This document shows positions 1-6,572 of a stretch of DNA of 7,597 nt, in pieces. The notes below the pieces were generated by a model, which had not been told where the DNA came from, did no database searches, and saw only the letters and a list, made by a program, of their open reading frames with translations. The position numbers and the translations under genes are program-made. The stretch covers positions 1 through 7,597 of the forward strand of contig ONNL01000135.1 of NCBI GenBank assembly GCA_900319195.1. The letters are read 5' to 3'. Position 1 is the stretch's first letter; each line of letters begins with the position of its first letter. This stretch comes from an uncultured Ruminococcus sp. GTDB lineage: Bacteria; Bacillota; Clostridia; Oscillospirales; Ruminococcaceae.

Positions 1-54
1 CGAAATTATGATGCCCCTTGAGGGACGTGGGTTCGAATCCCACCCACTGCGCCA
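1..54 (+). tRNA. tRNA-Ser(CGA), 3' part only, cut by the window edge
   Basis: The 3' half of a class II tRNA is visible. The T arm is GTGGG-TTCGAAT-CCCAC (27-43), followed by the acceptor 3' strand CCACTGC (44-50), discriminator G51 and an encoded CCA (52-54). A long variable arm with a CCC/GGG stem (15-17 with 22-24) marks it as Ser or Leu type. Discriminator G favours serine, since bacterial tRNA-Leu normally has A. Counting back from the T arm, bases 6-10 (TTATG) are the 3' strand of the anticodon stem and bases 1-5 (CGAAA) are the anticodon plus two loop bases. This gives anticodon CGA, which reads UCG. The 5' half lies outside the window, so the identity is inferred. Confidence 0.85.
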
Positions 55-78
55 AATCAGAAGTGGTGTATTCCGCGT

Positions 79-112
79 AGTACCGCCATTTTCAAAGGGC
101 GGTACTTTTTTA
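79..112 (+). terminator. Rho-independent terminator of the tRNA
   Basis: A perfect 9-bp stem pairs AGTACCGCC (79-87) with GGCGGTACT (98-106) around a 10-base loop and runs into a T tract (106-111). It lies 24 bases after the tRNA CCA. On the minus strand no T run follows the stem, so it serves the plus strand only. Nothing else is seen between here and the pseudogene stop at 209. Confidence 0.9.
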
Positions 113-208
113 TACATATATCACGCTAAAGGCAGAAAGATTTGGCAAAACACGATTTATCGAAAGAATGTTGCTCTGCTCTCTTGCTCTTTCACCTTTT
201 TGATGATT

Positions 209-780
209 TTATCCAAGTGCCTTATTGAGAGTCAGCATGACCTCACTGTAATATCTTGCACTCACCTCTCCCAGTTTTATCTTTTTTTCTTCAGTACCTT
301 CAAGACGGTAGAAATTCAACATTTCCACCGTAACATTTTCCTCTTCATACAAATCAATGCTTGTTCCGCTGAAATTAAGTACAGCACGGGATCCCTCCGT
401 CATAAAAGTACCGTCCTCATTACGTCTGCGGCTCGATATATCGGTGTGAAGGTACTCGTAAAAGTACGCTCCGTCACCGACTTCACCTTTCTCCCAGCCT
501 GCATACATCATACGTCTTACAAAGTCGGTATTCAAAAACTCCTTTTCGTTGAATCCGTCATGCTCGGTCTTGTCGGAATCAATTGCCGAAAGCCTGTAAA
601 TCGGACGTGAAAGCTGTGCAAATGGCTGTTTGATCTCGCAATCCTCAAGCTGTTCCTCCCATGTTTTTTCTCATCATCCGAAAGCTCAACAGGATGAACA
701 AGTCCTATCTTCATTTTTTCGGGAAGTGTAAATTCCTCACCGTCGGACGTCGTGAAACTGCCGTCGTCAAGATATGAATA
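209..780 (-). pseudogene. DUF4132-family (MolR-like) protein, C-terminal remnant with a frameshift
   Basis: Read on the minus strand, this is about 190 residues in two frames. The first frame (780 to about 664) gives SYLDDGSF, TLPEKMKIGLVHPVELSDDE and then two lysines. The second frame continues with TWEEQLEDCEIKQPFAQLSR and PIYRLS, passes FVRRMMYAGWEKGEV and ends in LTLNKALG plus a stop. The pattern 'LVHPVEL...W...L.DYEIxQPFxQLxRPIY' is how I recall the DUF4132 domain found near the C-terminus of MolR-like proteins, which usually exceed 1000 residues. The two frames join at an A6 run (plus-strand T6, 664-669), where one extra A would restore one frame. No start codon with a ribosome binding site exists. 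The in-frame ATG at 714 sits inside the conserved domain, and upstream reading hits a stop at 823-825 after crossing a hairpin. The N-terminal bulk of the gene is missing. A homopolymer sequencing error could explain the frameshift but not the missing N-terminus. The family's biochemical role is poorly known. Confidence 0.75.
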
Positions 781-818
781 AAACGCCCATAGAAACGGTA
801 TCGTTCCTATGGGCGTTT
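781..818 (-). terminator. Long hairpin, probable terminator for minus-strand transcription
   Basis: AAACGCCCATAG (781-792) pairs perfectly with CTATGGGCGTTT (807-818). Past one A/C mismatch, AACG (794-797) pairs with CGTT (802-805) around a GTAT loop. On the minus strand the stem ends GGGCGTTTTATTC, a short T tract typical of a terminator. On the plus strand only three Ts follow, so termination in that direction would be weak. It would terminate whatever is transcribed leftward from about 820-1000. It directly abuts the first residues of the DUF4132 remnant, so it is unlikely to belong to that gene. Confidence 0.6.
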
Positions 819-870
819 CGATCTACGGCAGTTATTTCATCAGCTTCACTGTAATCCTTGCCCCTTATAT

Positions 871-996
871 TCAATTATCCGGTCCGTCAATAAACTCTTT
901 CATATCCTTGCTTATTCTTTCGTATCGCATATCACAGAGTACAAATATGGTTGAAAATGTCATTATCATGGCAACATAATACATTGACACCTGCAT
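871..996 (-). CDS. Hypothetical 41-residue membrane mini-protein (doubtful)
   Basis: An ATG at 996-994 opens a 41-codon frame ending in TGA (873-871). Its N-terminal half is a plausible single transmembrane segment (YYVAMIMTFSTIFVLC, about residues 6-21). A charged tail follows, with DMRYERISKDMKEFIDGPDN at residues 22-41. This hydrophobic-then-charged layout is what a small membrane protein, or a remnant of a larger one, would show. No good ribosome binding site precedes the first ATG; the ATG at codon 5 has AGGTG close upstream. The frame stays open for 15 more codons upstream without a start. Past the stop, other frames read IIEYKGQGLQ or GKDYSEADEITA, which could mean a frameshifted longer gene. 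A hairpin terminator lies 52 bases downstream. Its start falls inside the GH43 promoter. I do not recognise a family, and it may be noise. Confidence 0.3.
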   Translation of the reverse strand: MQVSMYYVAMIMTFSTIFVLCDMRYERISKDMKEFIDGPDN

Positions 997-1013
997 TAGA
1001 AAAATGTTATACT
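984..1013 (+). promoter_or_regulatory. Vegetative promoter of the GH43 gene
   Basis: TTGACA (984-989) is separated by 18 bases from TATACT (1008-1013), close to the sigma-A consensus. Transcription would start near 1020, leaving a leader of about 65 bases before the ATG at 1085. A second TATAAT (1017-1022) lies too far from the -35 box to be paired with it. No clear operator dyad is seen here, and the nested repeat found upstream of the lyase and the AraC gene is not repeated at this promoter. Confidence 0.75.
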
Positions 1014-1073
1014 TTATATAATAAATGTAAACAAACGTGGTTCACCCTCTCAACAGAGCCGCAAACACCGAAC

Positions 1074-1087
1074 AGGAGGTATCTATG
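1074..1087 (+). promoter_or_regulatory. Ribosome binding site that fixes the GH43 start
   Basis: AGGAGG (1074-1079) stands five bases before ATG 1085-1087. The frame is open further upstream to a GTG at 1037, but that start has no Shine-Dalgarno sequence and would place 16 polar residues before the signal peptide. Start 1085 puts the charged n-region MLSVKQFIGK directly before the hydrophobic core. Confidence 0.9.
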
Positions 1088-3805
1088 CTATCTGTAAAGC
1101 AATTTATCGGCAAGACCGCCGCGATACTGACCGCCGCTGTACTCTCATTCCCTCTGATAACAGCTCCGAATAGTGTCAACGCAGTCGAGCACGCAAGAGT
1201 GTCCGTACACGACCCCTCTATCGTAAAAACGGACGACGGAAACTACTTCATCATCGGCTCACATCTTGGTGCGGCGACCTCAACCGACCTCATGAGCTGG
1301 ACTTCCGCGGCAAATTCCGCCGCAGGCACAAGGAACACGACCTTCTTCAGCAACATCTACACCGACCTCGCCATACCGAACAACTGGTCAAACACATCGG
1401 CTAACTACGACCTTTCGGGAAACCTCTGGGCTCCCGACATCGTGTACAATGAACAGCTCGGCAAATACTGTATGTATCTCAGCGTTAACGGCGTGGACTG
1501 GCACTCCTCGATAGTCCTCTGCACAGCGGACAAAATAGACGGTCCGTATACCTACAAGGACACTATCGTCTACTCGGGATTTGAGACTAACCCTGCAAAC
1601 AGCGCCAACAACTACAAAAACACCGACGTTGAAAAGGTCCTCGGCAGCAATCCCGACCTCAGCCGCTACCTCAATTCAAGCGGACGCTGGAATGCAGAAT
1701 ACGGCACGAATGCAATTGACCCGTGCGTTTTCTATGACAACAACGGCGCACTGCATATGATATACGGCTCATGGTTCGGCGGTATATATATGCTCGAGCT
1801 TGACGAACAGACGGGTCTGCGCGACTACAACGTGACCTACGCGACACAGGTAAATGTGTCCGACGCATACATGGGCAAGAAGATAGCAGGCGGCTACTGG
1901 GCATCGGGCGAGGGTCCGTACATCGAGTACATGGAGTCCCCCGAGGGTGTCGGCTACTATTACCTGTTCCTCTCATACGGCTATTTCAACTCAAACGGCG
2001 GATACAACATGAGAATTTTCCGTTCGACATCTCCGGACGGTCCGTATGTTGACCAGAACGGCAACAGTCCCATTTTCACAAGGGGCACCGATAACATCGG
2101 CGGAACAACAGGCGAACGCCTCATGTCAAACTACCAGTGGAGCTGCAACGACCGTCCCTTCAAGGCACAGGGACACAACAGCGCCCTCATGGACGACGAT
2201 GGCAGGCTCTATGTAATCTATCACACGAAGTTCGATGATGCCTACGGCTTCCATGAGGTGCGTGTCCACCAGATGTTCATAAACGAGGACGGCTGGCTCA
2301 CAGCGGCTCCTTATGAATATTCGGGCGAGAAGATCTCAGAGGTCGGACATACAAGTGCGGCAGTTACAGGTGACTACGAGTTTATCTTCCATACTCTGAA
2401 TCAGGCTTTCGTGAATGAGACAAGTGCAGACGTTGAAACTCCGAAGAACATCACTCTCAACGCAAACGGCACAGTCACAGGCGACATCACGGGAAGCTGG
2501 GCAATGGAAAACGGCAGTCCGTACATGACGCTCACATATAACGGCGTGAAGTACAGCGGCGAATTTCTCGTGCAGGCTGATGAGTCTTCGGCTCAGACGC
2601 AGAAAATGACCTTTACTGCTACTGGTAATAACACTTGCGTATGGGGCAGCAAGAAAACTGCCTACAATGCCGCTGAGGACGTTGTTGACCTCACAAACAG
2701 CGGCAGTAAGCTCACATATAACAGCTCCAAGACCTCATATGAGGCACGCGGCATAAAAATCGGTGACACCTCTCTGCTCAGCGATGTCCCCTATTTCATC
2801 GAGAACAAGTTCAGCGGCATGGTACTCGACCTTGAAGGCAGCAATACAGCGGACGGAAATGTCCAGCAGTGGTCAAAGACGGGCGGCAGTCAGCAGGAAT
2901 GGCGAATCTGCGACCTTGGTGACGGCTGGTGCAAGATAGTGTCAATGGCTGACGAGACTGCGGCTCTCACGGTTGACGGAAGCAATGCAGACAACGGACT
3001 GAATATCATGGTCTCGGCTTATACGGGCGCGGCTTCTCAGCAGTGGAAGCTCGTGCAGCATAACTCCTACTACGGAATAGTCTCACGCTGCTCGGAGGGC
3101 GGCGCTGGTCTGGACGTTTACGACTGGAGCGAGGAGAGCGGCGGCAACATCAACCAGTGGGAATACTGGGGCGGCGATTGCCAGCTCTGGAAAATATCCC
3201 CCATATATCCTGCGGTGAACGATTCGGGATATATTGTCCGCAACCTCAACAGCGGTCTGTATCTCGGCATAAACGGCACTAACGCAGAGCAGTCCGCGAA
3301 AAAGACCGTGTGGGATATTTCCGTAAACAGCGACGGCACTTATAAGCTCACGGCTCCCGACGGAAATGTGCTCACTGTTGACGGCAGCTCTGGCGACAAC
3401 GGACAGAATATCGGTCTTGCGGCTGATACAGGCGCTAAGGGACAGAGCTTCACTATCACTCCCGACAGAAACGGCTCGTATATGATACTCTCGTCGTGCT
3501 CGGACGGCAAGGGCGGTCTGGACGTGTATAACATCAGCACCGAGAGCGGCGCGAATATCTGCCAGTGGGAATACTGGGGCGGCGACGGTCAGAAGTGGGT
3601 ACTCATTCCTGCTAATGAGAAAAAAACTATGGGCGACGTAAATGCGGACGGCTCGGTCAATATTGCCGACCTTGTAATGCTCAACGGCTATGTCCTCGGC
3701 AGCGGCGAGCTCACCGACTACATTGCAGCCGATATATGCACAGATGAAAAGATAAATGTATTCGACCTTATCGGACTGAGGAAAACCCTCTTTGCTGAGA
3801 ATTGA
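1085..3805 (+). CDS. Secreted GH43 endo-1,5-alpha-L-arabinanase with two CBM13-like trefoils and a dockerin
   Basis: This 906-residue enzyme probably hydrolyses alpha-1,5-linked arabinan outside the cell, on a cellulosome. Residues 1-33 are a signal peptide (likely cut after SVNA). Residues 38-425 are a five-bladed GH43 propeller. The expected catalytic residues are visible: Asp43 in VHDPSI (base), Asp212 in AIDPCVF (pKa modulator), Glu276 in ASGEGPY (acid), and His364 in QGHNSAL, the metal-site histidine of Abn2-type arabinanases. Residues 430-560 resemble the beta-sandwich that follows the catalytic domain in Bacillus subtilis AbnB/Abn2. Two ricin-type trefoils follow (about 568-706 and 713-842), with QxW motifs such as QQW and NQWEYW. 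Residues 849-903 are a type I dockerin: loop 1 is DVNADGSVNIAD and loop 2 is DICTDEKINVFD, with a Cys at the third ligand position of loop 2. The gene is monocistronic and convergent with the pectin lyase gene. GH43 is certain; the arabinanase assignment is likely; exact linkage specificity is inferred. Confidence 0.93.
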   Translation: MLSVKQFIGKTAAILTAAVLSFPLITAPNSVNAVEHARVSVHDPSIVKTDDGNYFIIGSHLGAATSTDLMSWTSAANSAAGTRNTTFFSNIYTDLAIPNNWSNTSANYDLSGNLWAPDIVYNEQLGKYCMYLSVNGVDWHSSIVLCTADKIDGPYTYKDTIVYSGFETNPANSANNYKNTDVEKVLGSNPDLSRYLNSSGRWNAEYGTNAIDPCVFYDNNGALHMIYGSWFGGIYMLELDEQTGLRDYNVTYATQVNVSDAYMGKKIAGGYWASGEGPYIEYMESPEGVGYYYLFLSYGYFNSNGGYNMRIFRSTSPDGPYVDQNGNSPIFTRGTDNIGGTTGERLMSNYQWSCNDRPFKAQGHNSALMDDDGRLYVIYHTKFDDAYGFHEVRVHQMFINEDGWLTAAPYEYSGEKISEVGHTSAAVTGDYEFIFHTLNQAFVNETSADVETPKNITLNANGTVTGDITGSWAMENGSPYMTLTYNGVKYSGEFLVQADESSAQTQKMTFTATGNNTCVWGSKKTAYNAAEDVVDLTNSGSKLTYNSSKTSYEARGIKIGDTSLLSDVPYFIENKFSGMVLDLEGSNTADGNVQQWSKTGGSQQEWRICDLGDGWCKIVSMADETAALTVDGSNADNGLNIMVSAYTGAASQQWKLVQHNSYYGIVSRCSEGGAGLDVYDWSEESGGNINQWEYWGGDCQLWKISPIYPAVNDSGYIVRNLNSGLYLGINGTNAEQSAKKTVWDISVNSDGTYKLTAPDGNVLTVDGSSGDNGQNIGLAADTGAKGQSFTITPDRNGSYMILSSCSDGKGGLDVYNISTESGANICQWEYWGGDGQKWVLIPANEKKTMGDVNADGSVNIADLVMLNGYVLGSGELTDYIAADICTDEKINVFDLIGLRKTLFAEN
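3107..3598 (+). repeat. Duplicated trefoil subdomain inside the GH43 gene
   Basis: Two 84-base units (3107-3190 and 3515-3598), offset by exactly 408 bases (136 codons), encode the last sub-repeat of each trefoil. Both contain GLDVY, ESG and QWEYWGGD. Twenty-four consecutive bases are identical (3154-3177 and 3562-3585), as is GGTCTGGACGT at the left edge. This shows a whole-domain tandem duplication or continued gene conversion between the two copies. The first sub-repeat of the second trefoil (near residues 717-742) has diverged and lost its QxW. Confidence 0.85.
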
Positions 3806-3834
3806 CCCGATAAACTATATCTGTATACAGCAAA

Positions 3835-3858
3835 AGCTCCTCCCTTATGGGAGGAGCT
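3835..3858. terminator. Shared bidirectional terminator between convergent genes
   Basis: A perfect 10-bp stem pairs AGCTCCTCCC (3835-3844) with GGGAGGAGCT (3849-3858) around a TTAT loop. It lies 29 bases after the GH43 stop and 16 bases after the lyase stop. The minus strand has the better T run (GCTTTTGC); the plus strand continues GTATTTATACTT. A 10-base perfect palindrome CTGTATACAG (3821-3830) sits just beside it. Confidence 0.85.
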
Positions 3859-3874
3859 GTATTTATACTTACTT

Positions 3875-6424
3875 TTATGAGACCTTTTCAAATATCCAGC
3901 TCTGACAGGAGCTTCCGTTGCCCTTCATTTCCTGAATATTCGCACCACTGGAGGTAGATGCGTCCGCGACCTCAACGACCTTGACGCCGCCTGTGTAGCA
4001 GTTTGTGTGTATCACATAGCTGCCGTCGGGATTCTTCGTCATGGTGAACTGCTGTCCCTTGGAACCCGATTTTTCCCATATCTGCACATTAGTGCCATTT
4101 GCGGCATTTCCGCCTGCAACGTCCAGATAGTAGGTCTCACCGCCTGCAAGCTGAGATACAAGATAATAGAAGCCGTTTCCGTCGGGGACAAGTCTCCATG
4201 TATTGCTCGCAGTAGGACTGTAAGCTCCCCACTGCTGAACATTTGCACCGTCCTCGGCTGTTCCGTCCCTGACCTCGAGATACTGACCGCTGTTCACATT
4301 CTTTATCATGTAGACCGCGCCGTCCTCAAGAGCGACTTCCCCGACATACGCAACATCGGGCTGTGGAGGAGTATCCATTCCGTCACCGAGATAGTAGCTG
4401 AGCATATTGGACTGATAATAACCCTTTGATGTCATATCATTGCGGTATGCAGGGTCCTGAGAGAGCGTGTTTAAACGGTAATCCGTCGGGATAGTTGTAG
4501 AGTAGATAATGAGGGAGTCCCAGTTATAGCCGCAGCAGATTATCTCCTCACGCCAGTCTCCGAGGATGTCACCATAGAACATCGGTGCACCGCGTTCGGA
4601 GCTGTTTGAGCCTGCTATCTTCCATGTAGTAGCAACTCGCTCTACGCTCTGGGTCTGATAGTTCCACTTCTCTATCTTGCTGTCATTGTAGCTCTCGGAA
4701 AGGAGGTCGCCGTCCCAGTAGAGCTTGAGCGAGGGATAGGCATTCGTGTCACTTATCTTGCTGCCGTTCTTGTCGTACATTCCCTGGAACGACCATACCT
4801 CATATCCTTCGTGTGTCGGGTCGACATCGCCGATATCTCCGCGTCCTACGTCGATCAGCTCACCCGTCTTGTCAGCTGCATAGTTTGTCCAGAGCATCTT
4901 GCCTGTGTTCATGTTTATGATATACTCAAGCAGATAATTTTCGTGGCGCTGCTGAACTCCGTAGCAGAGCATTTCCTTGCCGTTATCAGCATTACTGAAC
5001 GGAGCAACGTGCCAACGGTCGCCGTGGATTATCTCGTTGTTGCTCCAGCGGAGTGAGCCGTCACTGTTGAGGACATAGCCCATATGCAGAACTTCGTCCT
5101 TACCGTCATAGTCAATATCTTCTACGCGGAACTGGTGAGCCTCCGCTCCCGCAGCATTTGCCTTCCACTGCTGGACAAGCTTGCCGTTTTCCATGTGGTA
5201 CGCGACCATGTAGCTATTGAAGGACTTGTCGGAGTTGCGGTTCTTGATCCATGTTATGAGGGAGGGTGTCCTGCCGTCGAGATAGCCTATCTCCATCATG
5301 CACGCCTTCGGACCTACGTCGATCTTATCATCAGGAACAGGCGCAGAGGTTTTCAGCGTACCAGTCATTCCGTCGAGGACTGCAATGTCCTGACCGTTTG
5401 TGATGCTGTTTTTATGGACAGTACCGTCCCCGAAGGTAACTCCGTCTGCTATACGCACCATGACCTCTGCATGACCGTCAAGGTCGATGTCATAGACCGT
5501 TGCACCGTCCCACATTCCGACATCTATCGTGGAAGCTCCGGGAGTAATATTGTTCTTGTTTTCGCTGTTATAACCGAGGTCAAGCGTCCACAGGTAAGTT
5601 CCGTCGTCGAGATAAGCCTCGAGCTTCTGGTGGTCGTCAGCACAGCGGTCAACGAGATAGTCATATCTGCCGTCGCCGTTGAAGTCGCCTACCCATACGA
5701 AGTGGATAGTTCCTCCCTGATTGATAGGGATCATCTTTGCCGCGCCGCTGTTGCCCTTCACGAAAACAGACTCGCCAGCCTTGAGAGTATAACTGCCGTC
5801 GGTCTCGGATTCGACATTGTTGTAGACAGTCTTGACAAAATACGTGTTGTCGCGGCTCATGTCGGCGGTATTGTCAACAAAATTCGTACCATTCGTGAGC
5901 GGCTCAAAATTGAGCTTTGTCGTCACACCGTCAGTCGTGCGGTAGACGTTGAAAGCTATGTCGGGCTCGTCCTGTGCCATGAGTCGCCAGCTGACGAATA
6001 CTCCGCTGCCGTTGCTGACAGCATATGTGCCGCGGTCAAGCTTTTCGATCTGCCGCGAACCTGTGAGCTTTTTCTGTCCGTTATATGCGAGTGTAGTGTC
6101 CACAGTGAAATACACGCCCGACGGGAATTCCTTTACCGCCGCAAGCAGATAGTCATTGAGCAGCTCTGCGTCCGCGGCATTGACCGTCCCGTCATCATTC
6201 AAATCGGACTGCTTCTGCGTTATCTCGTCAAGAGCCGTATTTCCCGATACAGCGGCTCTCAGCGCACAGAGGTCATGGATATCGAGACGCTCATTGCGGT
6301 CAAGGTCGCCGTAGTAATACCGTATCGCCTCTGCGGTATCATCTGCGGTCACGTTAATGGTCGGCATTGCAGAGCTCAGCACGCCTAAGCTGAGTGCAAA
6401 TGCCAGCGTTTTTTTCAGATACAT
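3875..6424 (-). CDS. Secreted PL11 rhamnogalacturonan lyase with N-terminal dockerin and C-terminal CBM13
   Basis: This 849-residue enzyme probably cleaves the L-rhamnose to D-galacturonate bond of rhamnogalacturonan-I by beta-elimination, outside the cell. Residues 1-27 are a signal peptide (likely cut after NVTA). Residues 38-97 are a dockerin with loops DLDRNERLDIHD (40-51) and DLNDDGTVNAAD (74-85). Residues 103-690 match PL11 lyases such as B. subtilis YesW: a beta-sandwich start (GSRQIEKLDRGTYAV, FVSWRL), then a propeller with calcium-type loops GDFNGDGRYD (247-256), DIDLDGHAE (312-320) and DIDYDGKDE (436-444), the segment ACMMEIGYLDGRTPSLI (374-390) and the hallmark GDILGDWREEII (618-629). 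Residues 700-846 are one ricin-type trefoil, with QQW and QIW intact and the third QxW degenerated to QEM. AAGGAGGG (6439-6432) lies seven bases before the ATG. The gene is divergent from the AraC gene and convergent with the arabinanase. Endo versus exo action cannot be told from sequence alone. Confidence 0.93.
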   Translation of the reverse strand: MYLKKTLAFALSLGVLSSAMPTINVTADDTAEAIRYYYGDLDRNERLDIHDLCALRAAVSGNTALDEITQKQSDLNDDGTVNAADAELLNDYLLAAVKEFPSGVYFTVDTTLAYNGQKKLTGSRQIEKLDRGTYAVSNGSGVFVSWRLMAQDEPDIAFNVYRTTDGVTTKLNFEPLTNGTNFVDNTADMSRDNTYFVKTVYNNVESETDGSYTLKAGESVFVKGNSGAAKMIPINQGGTIHFVWVGDFNGDGRYDYLVDRCADDHQKLEAYLDDGTYLWTLDLGYNSENKNNITPGASTIDVGMWDGATVYDIDLDGHAEVMVRIADGVTFGDGTVHKNSITNGQDIAVLDGMTGTLKTSAPVPDDKIDVGPKACMMEIGYLDGRTPSLITWIKNRNSDKSFNSYMVAYHMENGKLVQQWKANAAGAEAHQFRVEDIDYDGKDEVLHMGYVLNSDGSLRWSNNEIIHGDRWHVAPFSNADNGKEMLCYGVQQRHENYLLEYIINMNTGKMLWTNYAADKTGELIDVGRGDIGDVDPTHEGYEVWSFQGMYDKNGSKISDTNAYPSLKLYWDGDLLSESYNDSKIEKWNYQTQSVERVATTWKIAGSNSSERGAPMFYGDILGDWREEIICCGYNWDSLIIYSTTIPTDYRLNTLSQDPAYRNDMTSKGYYQSNMLSYYLGDGMDTPPQPDVAYVGEVALEDGAVYMIKNVNSGQYLEVRDGTAEDGANVQQWGAYSPTASNTWRLVPDGNGFYYLVSQLAGGETYYLDVAGGNAANGTNVQIWEKSGSKGQQFTMTKNPDGSYVIHTNCYTGGVKVVEVADASTSSGANIQEMKGNGSSCQSWIFEKVS

Positions 6425-6462
6425 AAGTAAGCCCTCCTTGTTTTATATATTTATCTATTCAC

Positions 6463-6491
6463 ATTATAATGCAGTTTTCAAATACAGTCAA
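6463..6491 (-). promoter_or_regulatory. Promoter of the PL11 lyase gene
   Basis: On the minus strand TTGACT (6491-6486) and a perfect TATAAT (6468-6463) are separated by 17 bases, near the sigma-A optimum. The start would be near 6456, giving a leader of about 31 bases that contains AAGGAGGG. The -35 box lies inside the left arm of the outer inverted repeat described at 6487-6527. Confidence 0.8.
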
Positions 6492-6527
6492 GAATAAAAA
6501 GTGCTGCAATACAGCACAATTCTTGAC
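6487..6527. promoter_or_regulatory. Nested inverted-repeat operator between divergent promoters
   Basis: Outer arms GTCAAGAAT (6487-6495) and ATTCTTGAC (6519-6527) are perfect inverted copies. Inside them GTGCTG (6501-6506) and CAGCAC (6512-6517) form a second dyad around CAATA. The outer arms overlap the -35 boxes of both promoters, and the inner dyad fills most of the 31 bases between those boxes. A protein bound here could control the lyase and the regulator gene together. The AraC product next door is the natural candidate (inference), although AraC proteins often bind direct repeats rather than dyads, so a second regulator is possible. Confidence 0.55.
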
Positions 6528-6551
6528 ATATTCTGTCGGAAATGATATACT
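6523..6551 (+). promoter_or_regulatory. Promoter of the AraC-family regulator gene
   Basis: TTGACA (6523-6528), a 17-base spacer and TATACT (6546-6551) form a near-consensus sigma-A promoter. The expected start near 6558 leaves only about 15 leader bases, so the ribosome binding site AGGAG (6559-6563) would sit at the very 5' end of the message. The -35 box overlaps the right arm of the outer inverted repeat. Confidence 0.78.
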
Positions 6552-6572
6552 TAAAAAAAGGAGCTGAGGGAT

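Noticed and set aside
27..54. tRNA 3' end as an integration (att) site
   Set aside because: tRNA genes are common targets, but no second copy of the tRNA 3' end and no integrase is present in the window.
8..610. 200-codon plus-strand frame from the tRNA through the DUF4132 remnant
   Set aside because: It begins inside the tRNA, crosses its terminator and is antisense to sequence with clear DUF4132 motifs.
1037..1084. GTG start at 1037 giving a GH43 protein 16 residues longer
   Set aside because: It has no ribosome binding site, places polar residues before the signal peptide, and ATG 1085 has a perfect AGGAGG five bases upstream.
1014..1084. Riboswitch or catabolite-response (cre) site in the GH43 leader
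   Set aside because: The 65-base leader shows no strong stem, and TGTAAACAAACG near 1026 does not match the cre pattern well enough.
4007..4429. 140-codon plus-strand frame opposite the lyase C-terminus
   Set aside because: It is a shadow of the trefoil and lyase coding sequence with no family features.
5084..6388. 434-codon plus-strand open frame opposite the lyase gene
   Set aside because: It is the antisense of the PL11 coding region. The lyase has clear family motifs throughout, while this frame has no recognisable domain, no signal for initiation and a residue content typical of a shadow frame.
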